Assembly (NCBI GenBank): GCA_023079485.1
Contig: CM041092.1
Span: 16,195,127 to 16,259,126 of the forward strand
Direction of reading: 5' to 3'
DNA: 64,000 bases
From: Archilochus colubris
Taxonomy: Eukaryota > Chordata > Aves > Apodiformes > Trochilidae
The position numbers were made by a program, and so were the translations under genes. Position 1 is the stretch's first letter. Each line of letters begins with the position of its first letter. This document shows positions 12,301 through 23,137 of this stretch, in pieces. Under the pieces are notes generated by a model, which was not told where the DNA came from, did no database searches, and saw only the letters and a list, made by a program, of their open reading frames with translations.

Positions 12301-15300
12301 AAGAGCTTTACTTGTGGAGGGCCAGACACAAAAACCAAGCTACTGTCCATCACTCAGAACACAATTATCCTAGTGCAGGCTCCCATCTATGCTAACAGTG
12401 TAGCAATTCACAGTAATTCCTCCTTCAGTGGGGTGTACATTACTTCTACTGGGAGTAAGAGCAAGTATAACTGTCCATATGCATAAGCTGTGGCTTTTTT
12501 GCTGATTTATCTTTGCCAAGACACAGGTGAAGGAGAAATTTTAACCTATTAGTATACCAAAACAGTAGTCAAAGGAGTCAGGAAAAATGCCAGTTTGCCA
12601 AACTCGAGATAAGAGGTTCTATTAGAATTTGAACTCCCCCAGAAACCTTTAGCCTGCAGCCTCTTGTCATGTCTTTTCTGGAAGCTGATCCTAGTAATTG
12701 CTACTAACCTTGTAGAAGGCAAAACCTTCCAGCTCCGCTGCATAGTGACTGTTGAGCTGAGTGGGCTGGAAAAGGACACGAAAGGCTGAAGACTTCAAAG
12801 GTGGGATATCCCAGATTTCTGGGCTCACTCGGAAGGCACTGCTGTGGCTCAGAGTCCAGGCAACAGTGATCTTTCCTTTGGTGTGGTTGGTCACACAGAG
12901 AGGAAGTGGTTCTACCTTGTGGAGTGGCACGCAGCAACCAAAATCATGCTCAGTAGGGCTGACACTAACATGAGGGGGAAACAAGGCCAGGTCACTGCTT
13001 ACAGCATTGTAGAAATACTCAGTCATGGAGTTGGCTTCAAAGTATTCCTTGGTTTGCTTGTCCTTTGGGATCTAAAAGATGGAAACATCTCCGTGTCAGC
13101 AGGAAAAGCGTGCCTGTGGGAGACACAAGGCACTACAGTCCTGATTGCTTTCATGAGCAAGATGCACTTCAGTAGTGCAGTTCCCAGGACAGATCAAAGC
13201 CTAGGCTTCAAGGAGGGTCCTGTTTGTAAGGCAGTCATCAATCTGAAGCTACATGAGGCAAAAGAAGACTGTCATGAGTCAGCTAAAGCCAGAAAGTTGC
13301 TTAGTGGCTGAGCTTGGGTAAGACTCAATCAACATAGATAATGATGGTTTGTGCTGGTAACATTCACAGCAGAAATACTAAATCAATCAGTCTAACCAAG
13401 TCCTTCTAGATCAGTCTAGACTGCGCAAAAGAACCCCAGCATCTGCAGAGAAGATTCATTGCAGGGAGGGCAGCTCATACCTTGGGGGGCAGCATGAGGG
13501 CTCCCTTTTCATCCACCTGCAACTTCCCATCCTTCAGCATCTCAGTCAAAATATCAGGGGGGTATAAGGTCAGTTCCCTCACCATGTTGGTTCGGTACCA
13601 GGAGAGGTGTTTTGCCTGCAGGATGGCTGGCTTAGCTGTGTCTGAATGGCAGGTACCAAAAAAGTCCACATACAAGGGTTCCTGGATAAACATCAGAAAG
13701 GATTATAAGAAATAAACTGCCCTCCTGTGATTGATTGCTTTGAGAGTTATAGCATCCTAATACCTCACTTCCAAAACCATGCCCAGGAAAAGCTTAGTAT
13801 CTGCAATGTTAAGCTGCCATTTACTTTGTACCTTGATGCAGCTCAATAATTTTCTTGAAACTGAAGTGAAAGTTGAAGGGTCTCAGTGCACAGCTGTACA
13901 GCTAAATTTCCCTCAGGTACCTAAATGGACAGCAGCCACTGAGACTGAACCTCGCCCTACCCATAGGCATTACTGCCTGTCCACATCAGGTGCTGATAGG
14001 AACCTGTATCATGGAGATTCTGCTCAACAACAGCCCAGGACAGCTATCAATGAAAATGCAGTGAGAACAGATTTCTGGGGGCTACCAAGTGAGAGCGGCA
14101 AGGCAAGGGGGGATACATTGGAAGATACCTCTGAGCTATCACAGCAATGAAACGACCTTTTGTCTCTCATACCTGATGGTGGACAAGACATGCCACTCTG
14201 CGGTGGTAGATGATGGGGTGAGTAGGTCCAAAGATCACCTTCAGAGCTATTGTTGTTGTGCCTTCCAATACACCACAGGGGCGATCCAAGGAGAAGACGC
14301 TCCCTCTGACATCAATATCAAATTGGTAATAGGCTGGGACATCTGAGTGGTTGCTGATTTTCAGAGTTTGCATCAAACTTTCCCCAAGATTGATCCAGCC
14401 AAAGTTCACAGAATATTGGTGCAGGCACACCAAAGGACCTAGCATGACAACAGGCAAGACAGATCCTGGACTTGGCATAACTGTTTTTTGCAACATATCA
14501 AAAGCTACTGTCACACTTAACTGATCTTCCTAAATCAGAATCATCTCACCAGCAAAACCACCAGTCCTAGCAAACAGCTGGACACTCACTTCTAATAGTT
14601 CCACATCTGTCTAAAGCAAGTATAAACTCCAAGAGAGCAGAATAAACCCCAAGAAAGCAGAGACAGTTTGGATACCAGCAGAAGATAAGTCTATGACTAA
14701 GGGCTGTGACAGTCCCTAATCTTTCCTCAAGCACTAGCACTGATCCTACAGTGCTAAGAAAAAGGCAGGGAGAAGGAGGGAAAGGTATTGCTCTGGTACC
14801 TTTACATGAGCCAACCACCTTCAGGACAGTCTGCAGGAGGCATCCAGCAGATGTGACAGTGAAATAATCAGTACTATGCTTTCCTACAGTCTGTGGATGA
14901 AATTGTATGCTCAAGACCAGCTTCCCATTGGCAGGGACAACACTTTTGGACACATCACAGGAGAAAACACTATCTCGAAGGCAAGGATCTTTTGCTCTTT
15001 CTATCCTACAAGGTGCATCAACCTGCAAGCAGAAAACAAATAAGTTAACAAAAGAGCCAAAAGGAGCTGAGATAGTTCTGAATTCAGGACACTAATCAGT
15101 GAAGAACTGCAGTTTTCAGCAGAGCTGAACACCACCAAGAACTTCAAGGACACTGCAGCCCAGCACAGAAATACTGTGCAAACTTCTGCAACCCTGTCCT
15201 GCTGGGTCAGTGCTGGCAACAAGCTCTCACTATATTCTCAGGTGACAGTGGGCTGCAAAAAAATGTCCTGGTGATCTACAGGGTTAGTGTCCCTCCTGGA

Positions 15301-18300
15301 AGGGGGAGGATGGCTGCAGGTGTCCCCAGGGCCAAAGTACCCTAAGTGACTGCTGTGACCAGGATGAGGTACAGGCAGACAACTTATTTTTCTCCATCTA
15401 CAGTTCCACTGTGCCTGGGGATTTTCTTTCCACAAAAAACAAAACTGGTGCTCTGACACCTTCCTTGAGCTCTGTAGAGAAGGCCTGGACACATGCACAC
15501 CAATTGGAGACTCTCACAGCTGCCATGCAGGACTGATAGGCTTGTCCAGGGTGAGCAGGAGAGCTGCAGAATGTTGACACCAGTGACTGCCTAATCTGGA
15601 CCATGCACAGTGGGAGGAAGGTAGGAACCATGCTCCAAGTGGATGAGTTGCTAGCACTGTAGCTGCAATGGTGAATGGCCATGGTTGGTAGGGGAAGGTT
15701 CATAATCTTTTTAATTCACATTCCCACTGGTGTTATTTTCACAGTAGTGAGGGAGATACTCAAGACCACATATCTGGAAATGTGCCAGCATGCCAGCTTC
15801 TCACAAGAAGTAGCCTCCCTCTCCACATACCATAGACATGTTGATGATTTCTACACGTTTCTCCACAGTTGTCCCCACTGGCACTGATCCAAAGCATAGC
15901 ACATCCTGAAACTTTCCAGGCTGTGCACCTCCATACTCCTCCCCTGTCACGTTCACCTGCAGGTACGGGTATTTTGCTGTTAAAGAGAACAATATACTGG
16001 GTTAAGAAAGAGAGCTGGAATCTCCATCTTTGGATATTCAACGTTCAACTGGACAAGCCTCTGAACAACTTCGGGTAACTCTGAAGTTGGATCTAGCTTC
16101 ACAGTTGGTACTGCTTTGAACCAAATACCTTTTGGTATTATTAGCCCTAATTTTCTAACACTACTCAGAGCAACATTTTTTGTTCGTTAGCGGCCATACA
16201 AGACACTTCAGACAAGGACTTGCTAATGAAACCTTCGTTTATTCTAGCTTGCATCTAGAAAGCTGTATAAATTTTCCTCTATCTCTCTGTCTAGCAAGGA
16301 CAGGAGAGACTGAGTGGAGTAAACACCAGGAGAATCTGGAAGTTTTGCTAATGAACTCCTCACATTTCTTCCTTTGTGTCAACTTAACCAGGCTCCAGAA
16401 ATGCTGGTTTGGCTATCACATGCCCATGTCTCTTTAGATCACACTTCTAAATTGACATAAGTCCATCAGAGAATTTCACAGGCTGCTTTCAAACCATGGG
16501 ATTCACTTGCTCATCAACGGGTTGAGCCAACTGTGGAACAGCCTCAGAGCACAGCACCTCCATGTAGCCTTCCACAGTTAGGGATATTGCAAACTTCTTT
16601 GAATGTTAAAGACTCACCCAGGGCTTTTAGCTGGATAGTCCTTTTTTGTTTCTCATCTCCAAATGAGCACGTTGCTGCCACATCATACATCACAGCCACC
16701 TTGGGTTGGAATAATACCTTGACCATGCACTCAGCACCTGGATCCAGCCTGCAGCAGTCAGGAATCATGCTGAAAGGGCTTGGTGTCTCCCAGGCAAACA
16801 CAGTAGCAAGATCACTAGGAAATGGAACAAATGGACCCTTCGCTGTCTGTGCAGTCATATAGGGAGGACCTTTCCTGATGGGTTATTCAGTTAGGATTTG
16901 AAGCAACCAATGTTGAATGGCAGAATTCCTAATGCTTGTGGCCAGATATGTGATGCTAGGAAAAGATTTGACTCTAGCCTCTGAAAATCCTCTGATCACA
17001 CTTTGATAACTCTTAGCTATTTAAATGTAAAACATTTATTAATGGCCATAAAATTTCTCAGTTCCATCATGTAATAGCAAACAAATCAACTCCAGAGTAA
17101 AGTATTTGCTTTTCCTGTATCTAACTTTGTGGTTACTTAATTCCAAAAGAACATTTGCTCTTCTGTTATATGCCCAGGTGAGAAGATATGACTAAACTGT
17201 TTTCCTAATACCTCATTCAGCTCTCCAGAACTCTCTTAGCTTGCTTGATTTGTGCAAAGAACATGACATGCCATTAGCTTTTTATATTTTATCGATTCTA
17301 AGCTGTGTTTTACTTACCATCCATATCCTTCACCGCCCTGGACCTCAGTCAACACAACAGATTTCTCTAAGGGAAGAATGAACCACTTGAAATAGTTTCT
17401 GGCTGATACTTTGCTCTGCTTAAGGTACATGTGGCCTCTGTCCTTTCCACCTTCCATCCACATTAGCTGGCTGCTTTGGGGAGCACAAGCCTTTTTCCAA
17501 TCTTAGTAAAGATTGTTTTGCTCTCACTGTGAATGGTCAGAAGCACACCCCCTCCCTGCAACAGAATACTGCTACTGCTTTGGACAGCTCCAGGGACATA
17601 AGATCAGGCACTGGAGAGACACTCCAATTTCTGTATTCCCTGCCTCCAAATCAAAGAAGGCAGCTCTAGCATTGGCAACTCTACTACCACCCCTGTGGTA
17701 TCCCTGTGCCAAGGGAGGAGAGGCCAAGTCACAGAAAGTCTAAAATGTTTCCAGATGGCAGCTCACTCCTTCTTGCTCATGCTGGGCAGTCTGCCTTTGA
17801 TTATGTAGAAGCCCAGGCCTCTGCTGCCGATGTGGGATGTTCCCATTGGGACACTATGCTGGTCCCCAGCTACTTCCTGTGCATGACTGGTTCTAAGGTT
17901 ATGCTGAAATAGACAGATGTGTGGTGCCAAGGCGTGCCCACAGTAGCACAACAATCTGACCTGTACTACCATTTCTGATGCCTTCTCTGCTGTCATCTCA
18001 GAGCACTTAGAAATCTGCTGCCTGTTAAGGCAGGCAGCAGAGCAAATGACAACTGAAATGAGCAGCTTCATTGGAGAGTCCAAGATGGTTTCAAAATACC
18101 TAACAAAATAACAGTCCGCCCAACCAGGTCTCACTCACCCAATGTTTCGCACAGGGAATGTTGTCTCCGTGACATTGTGGACAGCACAGATGGGCAACTG
18201 GACAGCAGCTGGGAAGGACAGACAGACACGTGGAAGCGTAGCATGCAGGGAGACAGAGAACTCACCCTCAGCCTTCTTAAAGCAGATGCTGTCTTCATAC

Positions 18301-20595
18301 TCCTTCTGCACAGAAAAGCAAGGGGAGACAGCAGTTAGATGGGATCCCTCTTGCAGGTACTGCAGCTCCACCCATGAACACCCATCAGCCTCATCTCTGC
18401 AAGAGCATTGATGAAAAAACCATCAGTGACAGAGGCACAAAGGAGGGCGTCTGTGCAGGACAGACAACATATGAAGCATTCAGAAAAGGTTGAGTGGGGT
18501 ACTCAGGCATATTCCTCACTCTGTCAGGGAACGATAAAACACCCTCAAGAGAGAGCAGCTGAAGACCACACTTTTTTCACCTGATTTGTTTTGATGCAGA
18601 TGGATTTGTTTTAGCGTTTTCAAGATCCCAATTAAGCTTAACTGAAGCACGTACAACCTCTACTTGAGCTCCACGGGCATATAAATATCAGTCTTTGATT
18701 AAATGCTTTGTTATCTAGAGGCCTAAGTGGAGAATGCATAACTTGAAGATGCAGTGTTGGCAGCACTGGTACAAATAGCCTCAGGACATCTGCTAAGGAG
18801 CTAAGATATAAGGAATTGCAAGATACATGTTTTTCATGCTCCAAATTCATCACCTCTCTTGAGTACCACATATCCAAGCAAGGAGAGAGCTTGGGCAGTG
18901 CAGCACAATCCTTTCTCTCTCCCAGAAAAGAGCCTGCTGCATTAGTGATTCATATGGTGCAGACAAACTATTAACTGGAAACGGAACAAGGCCAGCAGCT
19001 TATTTCTTAAAGGGAACACTGAACAGTCCTCAGAAAGCCATTATATTAAGAGAGCCAGGTACTGGGACTGTGGAAAACTAGGAATGTTTTTTGTGAGTTT
19101 CTTTCTCATAACTATTGGCAAACTCTGCAGAGAATTCAGGGGTTTGGGCTCCCTCAGATGATGGGGATGTGGGGACAGCGGGAAGGCCATGCTGCCCAGT
19201 CTTTCTATGCTAGAGCCTTCCCTAAGGACAGATGAATTCAGGTGAAAATGGAGCAGAAAGGACAAGAGAGGCAGAGGCCCACTGCTCTCCTGGAAGCCGG
19301 CCTGAGCACTGAGAGTAGTTTTTATGCTGTCACTTTACCTTTTCAGTGGGCCGGAAAACGATGGGCAGACTTAAGGAGATACCAGGGCTCAGAGTGATCG
19401 GCTGTGGGAAAACAGTGAAGAAGAATTGCGTGGAAGGACACCTAGATAATGAAATGAAAACAAGAGATTTTTGTCTGAAGGCATATAGCTGTTATTAAGT
19501 TAGACAGGAGAAAAACAGAATAAAGAATCAAAATCTCCAGACCCCACAATTAGAAGCACTTTACACACCTGACCCAAAGGTACCTTGTTAGCATATTAGC
19601 AGAAACAGGAAGAACCCAGGTGTCCTGAAAACCTGTTCCCAGTTCTAAGTACTTTTCCCTTCCTTGAACAGTATTTTACATTCCCAAGCCATGCAGCATG
19701 AGAAAAATACATTTGGCAGAAACTTTTGAGTTTCTGAGTAGAGAGGATCGCACTAATGACTAGCTGGCATACATCCACAATTAAAATCTCACTAGACTGG
19801 AAATGCCTCACAGACAGAAGTATCAGCAAAATAGAATTTTTTAAAAGGCACTTCATTTAAAATAACTCCTGCCAAGAAAAAGGGCTGTGCATCTGAATTA
19901 ACAGGTTTCTGTCCCGCTATGTAAGTGTGCATGTGCTGCCTCCAGCAACACAGACCAAGGGGAGAGAGGGTAGATGAATCCAAGGAAAGGTGCTAATGTG
20001 ACTAATATGGGACAGATGAAGATGCAGTGAGAGTATGAAGCAGAAATAAACTTCCCACGCACCTGTAGCTCAGCTTCTGGGTTTTCTCATGGACATTTTT
20101 CAAGATCAGGTGTTTGATCATCTCTTTCCCAAGTTCCCAGCCATGCCACCTGAGTGTTTCAGCCACCTCAATGCCCCAGAATACTGCTTTCTTCTTTGCG
20201 TTTCTTGCAGACAGCTTAAGGAATGAGGACATCAGCAGTTTGTGAGGTGGTGAGGAGAAATTACTCTTAACAGCTACTTCTCTATGCTGAAAGTGCCTGA
20301 CTCTGGCAAAGAACGAGAGGAGCCACCCTGCGGCAAAGATTGAGGAATCACCGAAAGGCCTGCTACAGGAACCCAGAGAGGACACCTCCTGGCCACAGCC
20401 CAAACAACAGATACTAAAGGATGTCACGAACAAGGGAAGCACAGGCTCAAGGGGTTTTTTCTCCTCTCCCTGCACTGCCAGTAAGTCCACGACAATGGCA
20501 CTCTTTGGTCCTTCACTCACCCTCCTGACACAGACACTGGAGGGTTGCTGACCAGAGTCAGAGTTTTGGGGCTTGGCCTGGATCTCGGCAAGCAT
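110..20595 (-). CDS. CFAP65: CFAP65 (CCDC108), cilia- and flagella-associated protein 65; 5' 21 coding exons, C-terminal part off the left edge
   Basis: Large axonemal protein of motile cilia and sperm flagella, built of repeated Ig-like/MSP (PapD-like) beta-sandwich modules. In mammals and chicken its loss impairs sperm motility. I assembled 21 exons by matching splice sites and phases: 20063-20595, 19339-19441, 18139-18305, 16618-16874, 15831-15976, 14800-15022, 14173-14438, 13481-13681, 12709-13071, 12012-12149, 10929-11174, 10341-10565, 9523-9675, 8489-8654, 7800-7928, 6709-6928, 6134-6262, 5683-5859, 4947-5013, 1086-1196 and 110-301. They sum to 4,212 nt, exactly 1,404 codons without a stop. 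The family is about 1,900 residues, so roughly 500 residues continue beyond position 1. Signature segments such as [29 protein letters not shown] and [11 protein letters not shown] match the family along its whole length. The ATG at 20595 is the first base of an exon, so an untranslated exon must lie upstream. Apart from the CR1 fragment and the ORFs noted separately, I see nothing else in the introns. Confidence 0.97.
1086..1196 (-). CDS. CFAP65: CFAP65 coding exon 20
   Basis: Acceptor ccattgtag, donor GTGAGC, phase 0 at both ends. Encodes [20 protein letters not shown] 3.75 kb intron, the longest in this part of the gene, separates it from exon 19. Confidence 0.92.
4947..5013 (-). CDS. CFAP65: CFAP65 coding exon 19
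   Basis: 67-nt exon; acceptor cactgctag, donor GTAAGG. One leading base, ends in phase 0. Encodes [20 protein letters not shown]. Confidence 0.92.
5683..5859 (-). CDS. CFAP65: CFAP65 coding exon 18
   Basis: Acceptor ggttccctag supplies the G that completes the Trp codon of exon 17; donor GTGACA. Encodes [21 protein letters not shown] second AG nearer the conserved block would cause a stop and was rejected. Confidence 0.92.
6134..6262 (-). CDS. CFAP65: CFAP65 coding exon 17
   Basis: Acceptor ctctcccatgaccag, donor GTAAGT; one leading base, ends in phase 2. Encodes [20 protein letters not shown]. Confidence 0.93.
6534..6635 (+). repeat. Old CR1 LINE fragment, sense on plus strand
   Basis: About 100 bases match the CR1 ORF2 3' region in order (ACTGGAGCAGGTCCAGCAGAG, then a GTTTGTTCAGC block), with many substitutions. 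It lies in the CFAP65 intron between exons 16 and 17. A decayed, non-coding remnant. Confidence 0.6.
6709..6928 (-). CDS. CFAP65: CFAP65 coding exon 16
   Basis: Acceptor ccaagctacag, donor GTGAGA; two leading bases, ends in phase 2. This exon reconciles the phases of exons 15 and 17. Encodes [20 protein letters not shown], one of the best conserved parts of the family. Confidence 0.93.
7800..7928 (-). CDS. CFAP65: CFAP65 coding exon 15
   Basis: Acceptor catttcttctacag, donor GTAAGA; two leading bases, ends in phase 1. Encodes [16 protein letters not shown]. An alternative upstream acceptor at 7993 is discussed in the findings. Confidence 0.85.
8489..8654 (-). CDS. CFAP65: CFAP65 coding exon 14
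   Basis: Acceptor gaattccag; starts in phase 0. Two donors lie 5 bases apart. The one used here (GTACTG) is weaker but gives the family-conserved join DPL|ALEL with exon 15. The stronger GTAAGA would produce an immediate stop with the exon 15 acceptor chosen below. Encodes [14 protein letters not shown]. Confidence 0.82.
9523..9675 (-). CDS. CFAP65: CFAP65 coding exon 13
   Basis: Acceptor gtgattacag, donor GTAAGG, phase 0 at both ends. Encodes [19 protein letters not shown] and [12 protein letters not shown]. Confidence 0.93.
10341..10565 (-). CDS. CFAP65: CFAP65 coding exon 12
   Basis: Acceptor ttccacag, donor GTAAGT, phase 0 at both ends. Encodes [13 protein letters not shown] and [10 protein letters not shown]. 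Confidence 0.93.
10929..11174 (-). CDS. CFAP65: CFAP65 coding exon 11
   Basis: Acceptor gtctccaccag, donor GTAGAG, phase 0 at both ends. Encodes [20 protein letters not shown] and [13 protein letters not shown]. Confidence 0.92.
12012..12149 (-). CDS. CFAP65: CFAP65 coding exon 10
   Basis: Acceptor gcatgcctgcag, donor GTGTGT, phase 0 at both ends. Encodes [14 protein letters not shown] and [10 protein letters not shown]. Confidence 0.92.
12709..13071 (-). CDS. CFAP65: CFAP65 coding exon 9
   Basis: Acceptor catcttttag, donor GTTAGT, phase 0 at both ends (121 codons). Encodes [17 protein letters not shown] and [17 protein letters not shown]. Confidence 0.93.
13481..13681 (-). CDS. CFAP65: CFAP65 coding exon 8
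   Basis: Acceptor tgtttatccag, donor GTATGA, phase 0 at both ends. Encodes [18 protein letters not shown] and the LTLYPPDIL segment. Confidence 0.93.
14173..14438 (-). CDS. CFAP65: CFAP65 coding exon 7
   Basis: Acceptor after the pyrimidine-rich tract ending catgctag; donor GTATGA. Two initial bases complete the Gly of exon 6. Encodes [14 protein letters not shown] and [16 protein letters not shown]. Confidence 0.92.
14800..15022 (-). CDS. CFAP65: CFAP65 coding exon 6
   Basis: Acceptor ttctgcttgcag, donor GTACCA, starts in phase 0 and ends in phase 1. Encodes [19 protein letters not shown] and [13 protein letters not shown]. Confidence 0.92.
15831..15976 (-). CDS. CFAP65: CFAP65 coding exon 5
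   Basis: Acceptor tgttctctttaacag, donor GTATGT, starts with two bases and ends in phase 0. Encodes [18 protein letters not shown], the 'FG-x-V-x-V-G' signature of an ASH-type module. Confidence 0.92.
16618..16874 (-). CDS. CFAP65: CFAP65 coding exon 4
   Basis: The acceptor was chosen by phase: only the AG before 16874 (with branch-point-like ctaac upstream) supplies the single base needed to complete the Gly codon. Donor GTGAGT, ends in phase 1. Encodes [13 protein letters not shown] and [15 protein letters not shown], a typical ASH/MSP-like strand pattern. Confidence 0.9.
18139..18305 (-). CDS. CFAP65: CFAP65 coding exon 3
   Basis: Acceptor cttttctgtgcag, donor GTGAGT, starts in phase 0 and ends in phase 2. 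Encodes [16 protein letters not shown] and the end of an Ig-like module, [14 protein letters not shown]. Confidence 0.92.
19339..19441 (-). CDS. CFAP65: CFAP65 coding exon 2
   Basis: Starts with one base completing the split Arg codon of exon 1, ends in phase 0, donor GTAAAG. Encodes the conserved [16 protein letters not shown] segment and [10 protein letters not shown]. Confidence 0.92.
20063..20595 (-). CDS. CFAP65: CFAP65 coding exon 1 (residues 1-177)
   Basis: Acceptor ttttttcag lies directly before the ATG at 20595; donor GTGCGT follows position 20063 and the exon ends in phase 2. The last third carries the conserved FWGIEVAE and HGWELGKE segments. The first 120 residues resemble nothing I recognise and contain two short hydrophobic stretches ([13 protein letters not shown] and [11 protein letters not shown]). 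An unseen intron inside this exon cannot be excluded, because only the last part has recognisable homology. Confidence 0.8.
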
Positions 20596-20843
20596 CTGAA
20601 AAAACAGAGCAAAAAGTTCTCACACACACTGCTCCCACAGTCTTTGCTGCCAAGATGTGGGCAATCCCCGGGACCACACAACCCCTCCTCAGGTTCAGGA
20701 TGTCACACCTCCCTGCAGTGTCCCCAGTAGTGACCCCATTTCACCAGCCAAGTCCAGCCCACTCCACAGATCACGTTGTCCCCAGGCTGCTACAGCTGTG
20801 TGCACAGCAGCCCCCTTGGCACAACCCGTGATCCCCACCTCAC

Positions 20844-21450
20844 CTGCAGCTCAGCCCCGAGTAACAAGAGTTCTCCTTGGGCCTTTATAGCACAGCCCAC
20901 TCTAGCCCTGCAGAGCCCAGCATACCAAAGCCCGCCCCTGCAGCCTTGCCTGGACCCCCACACTCCTACACGGAGAACTGTGGCACAGTCCTCCCTCAGG
21001 CAGCCTGTCCAGCTCCGTCAGGAACGGGCTGGTCCTTGTAACCCGGCCTGGCCTCCGAGAAGACACTGGCCTCCTCCCACCGCCTCCCCCCCGGGTCCCT
21101 CAAGCCCTGCCCGGCTCCCCATAGCACAGCCTGGAGTGACCCCTGAAAGCTCGGGGCCACCTCGGATGCCCTCAGGGCCCAACAGGTCCCGGTCACCGGG
21201 GTTAAGCGACATGAGCCCACGGCAGTGTTGCTATGGAGACCGAACGCGGCGGCGGCGTTGTCTCCGGAGGAACGACGGCGGCCGCCTCGGGTCAATCCGC
21301 GCTGCAGGCGGCGGCCGCCAGGGGGCAGCAAAGGAGCGCGCAGAGAGTGGAGGTGGCGGGGTCCGGGGTGGGAAGAGTGAGTAGGGGGGGGGATGCAGGG
21401 CGGAGATGGGGAGTTCTCAGGGGTGCAGGGGACTGGTGAGGGGATGCAGG
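20844..21450 (-). promoter_or_regulatory. CFAP65: CFAP65 CpG-island promoter and probable 5' UTR exon
   Basis: CpG-rich sequence starts about 350 bases above the coding start and is densest at 21160-21340. A CTGCAG|GTGAGG donor on the minus strand at 20844 could end an untranslated first exon that splices to the acceptor before 20595. The X-box at 21227-21240 lies just upstream. I infer initiation at roughly 21.1-21.2 kb. No TATA box is visible. Transcription in the plus direction from this island is possible but unsupported. Confidence 0.6.
21227..21240 (-). promoter_or_regulatory. RFX X-box in the CFAP65 promoter
   Basis: GTTGCTATGGAGAC matches the X-box consensus GTTGCC-AT-GGCAAC at 12 of 14 positions, with both half-sites and the 2-base spacer intact. 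RFX2/RFX3 bind such sites in promoters of ciliary genes, which fits the product. It is the only close match I noticed near the gene start. Confidence 0.75.
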
Positions 21451-22077
21451 GGGGAGACGGCAGTGTGCAGGAGGAGATGGGCACCGGGGGAAGATGGACT
21501 AGCTCAGGGGCAGGGAGATGAAGGGAGGTCGGTGGCAGATGGAGGGGTGAGGTGAGACGTGATGAAGATGGATATAGGAGAGGGAGACAGGCCCAAAGCT
21601 TTTTCAGCAAAGGAGTGCCATGAAGTACGTGGGTGTGTGGGATGGGTGGGTGAGGAGGGTGCAGGGCTAAGAGGTGGGAATACTGGGGCAGGTGAGGGGG
21701 CATGGGGTGCTGGCATAGGGATGGGGTGGTACCTTATTGGGGCAAGGTCACCTGGAGCTCTGTGGAACATCGGTGGCACGTATCACCCCAAAATAAGTTA
21801 TGGGGCCAAGATGGACAAAGAGGCAGACAGATGCAGGCCTGGGAACCCTGACTGGGCGTGGGCATCAGGTATATTCGGTACCTTTCCCATGAAGCACCAC
21901 CACCACAGGACACTCCTGCATCTTCTCACTGTTCTGGAGGGGTCAATACTCATGTCCCCACTGGTGAGAGCCAGACAGCCCATCTGGTGTGCACAGGCAG
22001 CAGCACGGTAGAGAGCAGGCTAGCTGCATCCCACAGCACAGAGTGGGTGCCAGGGTACAGGCAGGAAGGAGATGAAG

Positions 22078-22380
22078 CTTTAATGGCATTTGTCAATGTT
22101 TACAACATGAGTCATCCAACAAAGCAGCCGTAAATCAGCACCCCACCTCCCCCAGAATCAATCATGTCCCCTCCTCTGTTCCCCCAGCACTGGACAAGTG
22201 CCTGGCTCCTGCAGAAACAATCTCATAAATAACAGCAACAAAACAAACCCTCTTGCAGCCACAGCGGGCCTGTGTGTGCCAAGTGTGAGATGAACGCCTC
22301 CCATCCATCACTTTAATGGTTGTACTCTGGAAATTAAACCTGTCACAGCCCATCAAGGTGAACATTTTAAGTCTGTGACA
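22078..22380. promoter_or_regulatory. Candidate conserved regulatory block downstream of MNX2
   Basis: AT-richer than its flanks, with dense motifs: a FOX site TGTTTAC at 22097-22103, an AP-1 site TGAGTCA at 22108-22114, and several TAAT/TTAA cores near 22310-22345. Only motif density supports this; conservation cannot be seen from one sequence. Confidence 0.3.
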
Positions 22381-22699
22381 TCCCTCCAGCTCCCCTCCTC
22401 CTTCCTGGCATTCTTTTTTGTTGTTGCTTTCCTTCTCTCCTTTTTTTCTTTGTCCTCAGATCTCTGTGCCTCCTAGGCCACCCCTACCCAGTGTGTTCAG
22501 CTCCAGCCTGTGGTCCTCTCTGTGCTCTGCTGCTGCCAGCTGACCAGGCTGTACTCAAGATGGTAGTCTTTGGTCCTGAAGCTCCTGCAGCTGTGGGCTG
22601 GCATCTGGCCCTGTGTGTCTGCTGGGGGGGATACAGTTCCCCTAGGGCAATGAGTCTCTCCTGCTCTTCTGCCCTGTGGGACAATGGTGGGGAATTGGG

Positions 22700-22800
22700 T
22701 ACCACTCTTCCCTTCTCCTGCCCCCTCTTCCTCCTTTTCTTCCTTGTCTTTTTTCCACCCTTTCCCACATTTATTCCTCTCCTCTTCCATGTTACACGCA
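22700..22800. repeat. Homopyrimidine-rich tract
   Basis: Almost only C and T on the plus strand (runs such as CCCCTCTTCCTCCTTTTCTT). Such tracts can form triplex DNA. No coding evidence. Confidence 0.6.
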
Positions 22801-23101
22801 ACCATTGCAACCTGGCACTTGGCCCCTATCCTGGATCACATCTCCCCCTTGGAGCAAGGGCTGCACTCTCCCAACAGTCAGAGCTCCCCCATGGGCAATG
22901 CCATGAGTCTGTACACCTATGTGGGTGGTGAAGCCCTGGGTTTGGTTGTCTGGGGACAGGACAACTGGGCACTGAGGATGCCACACACCCAGGGGGAAGC
23001 TGCTGAGCTGTGAGCAGCCACTGTGGGTCACTGCCACTCCACACAAGACCATTGTCTGTCCATGCATGTATGCATGCTTGCATCCACTCGCCCACACACA
23101 T

Positions 23102-23137
23102 ATCCATCCAGCCATCCAGCCAGCCATCCAGCCATTC
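23102..23137. repeat. CCAT/CCAG tetranucleotide repeat
   Basis: About nine imperfect units alternating CCAT and CCAG, preceded by an ATGC-rich stretch at 23061-23080. Likely a polymorphic microsatellite. Confidence 0.85.

Noticed and set aside
20776..21703. Long frames on both strands at the CFAP65 promoter
   Set aside because: GC-rich CpG-island by-products; Pro/Arg/Gly-rich with no family resemblance.
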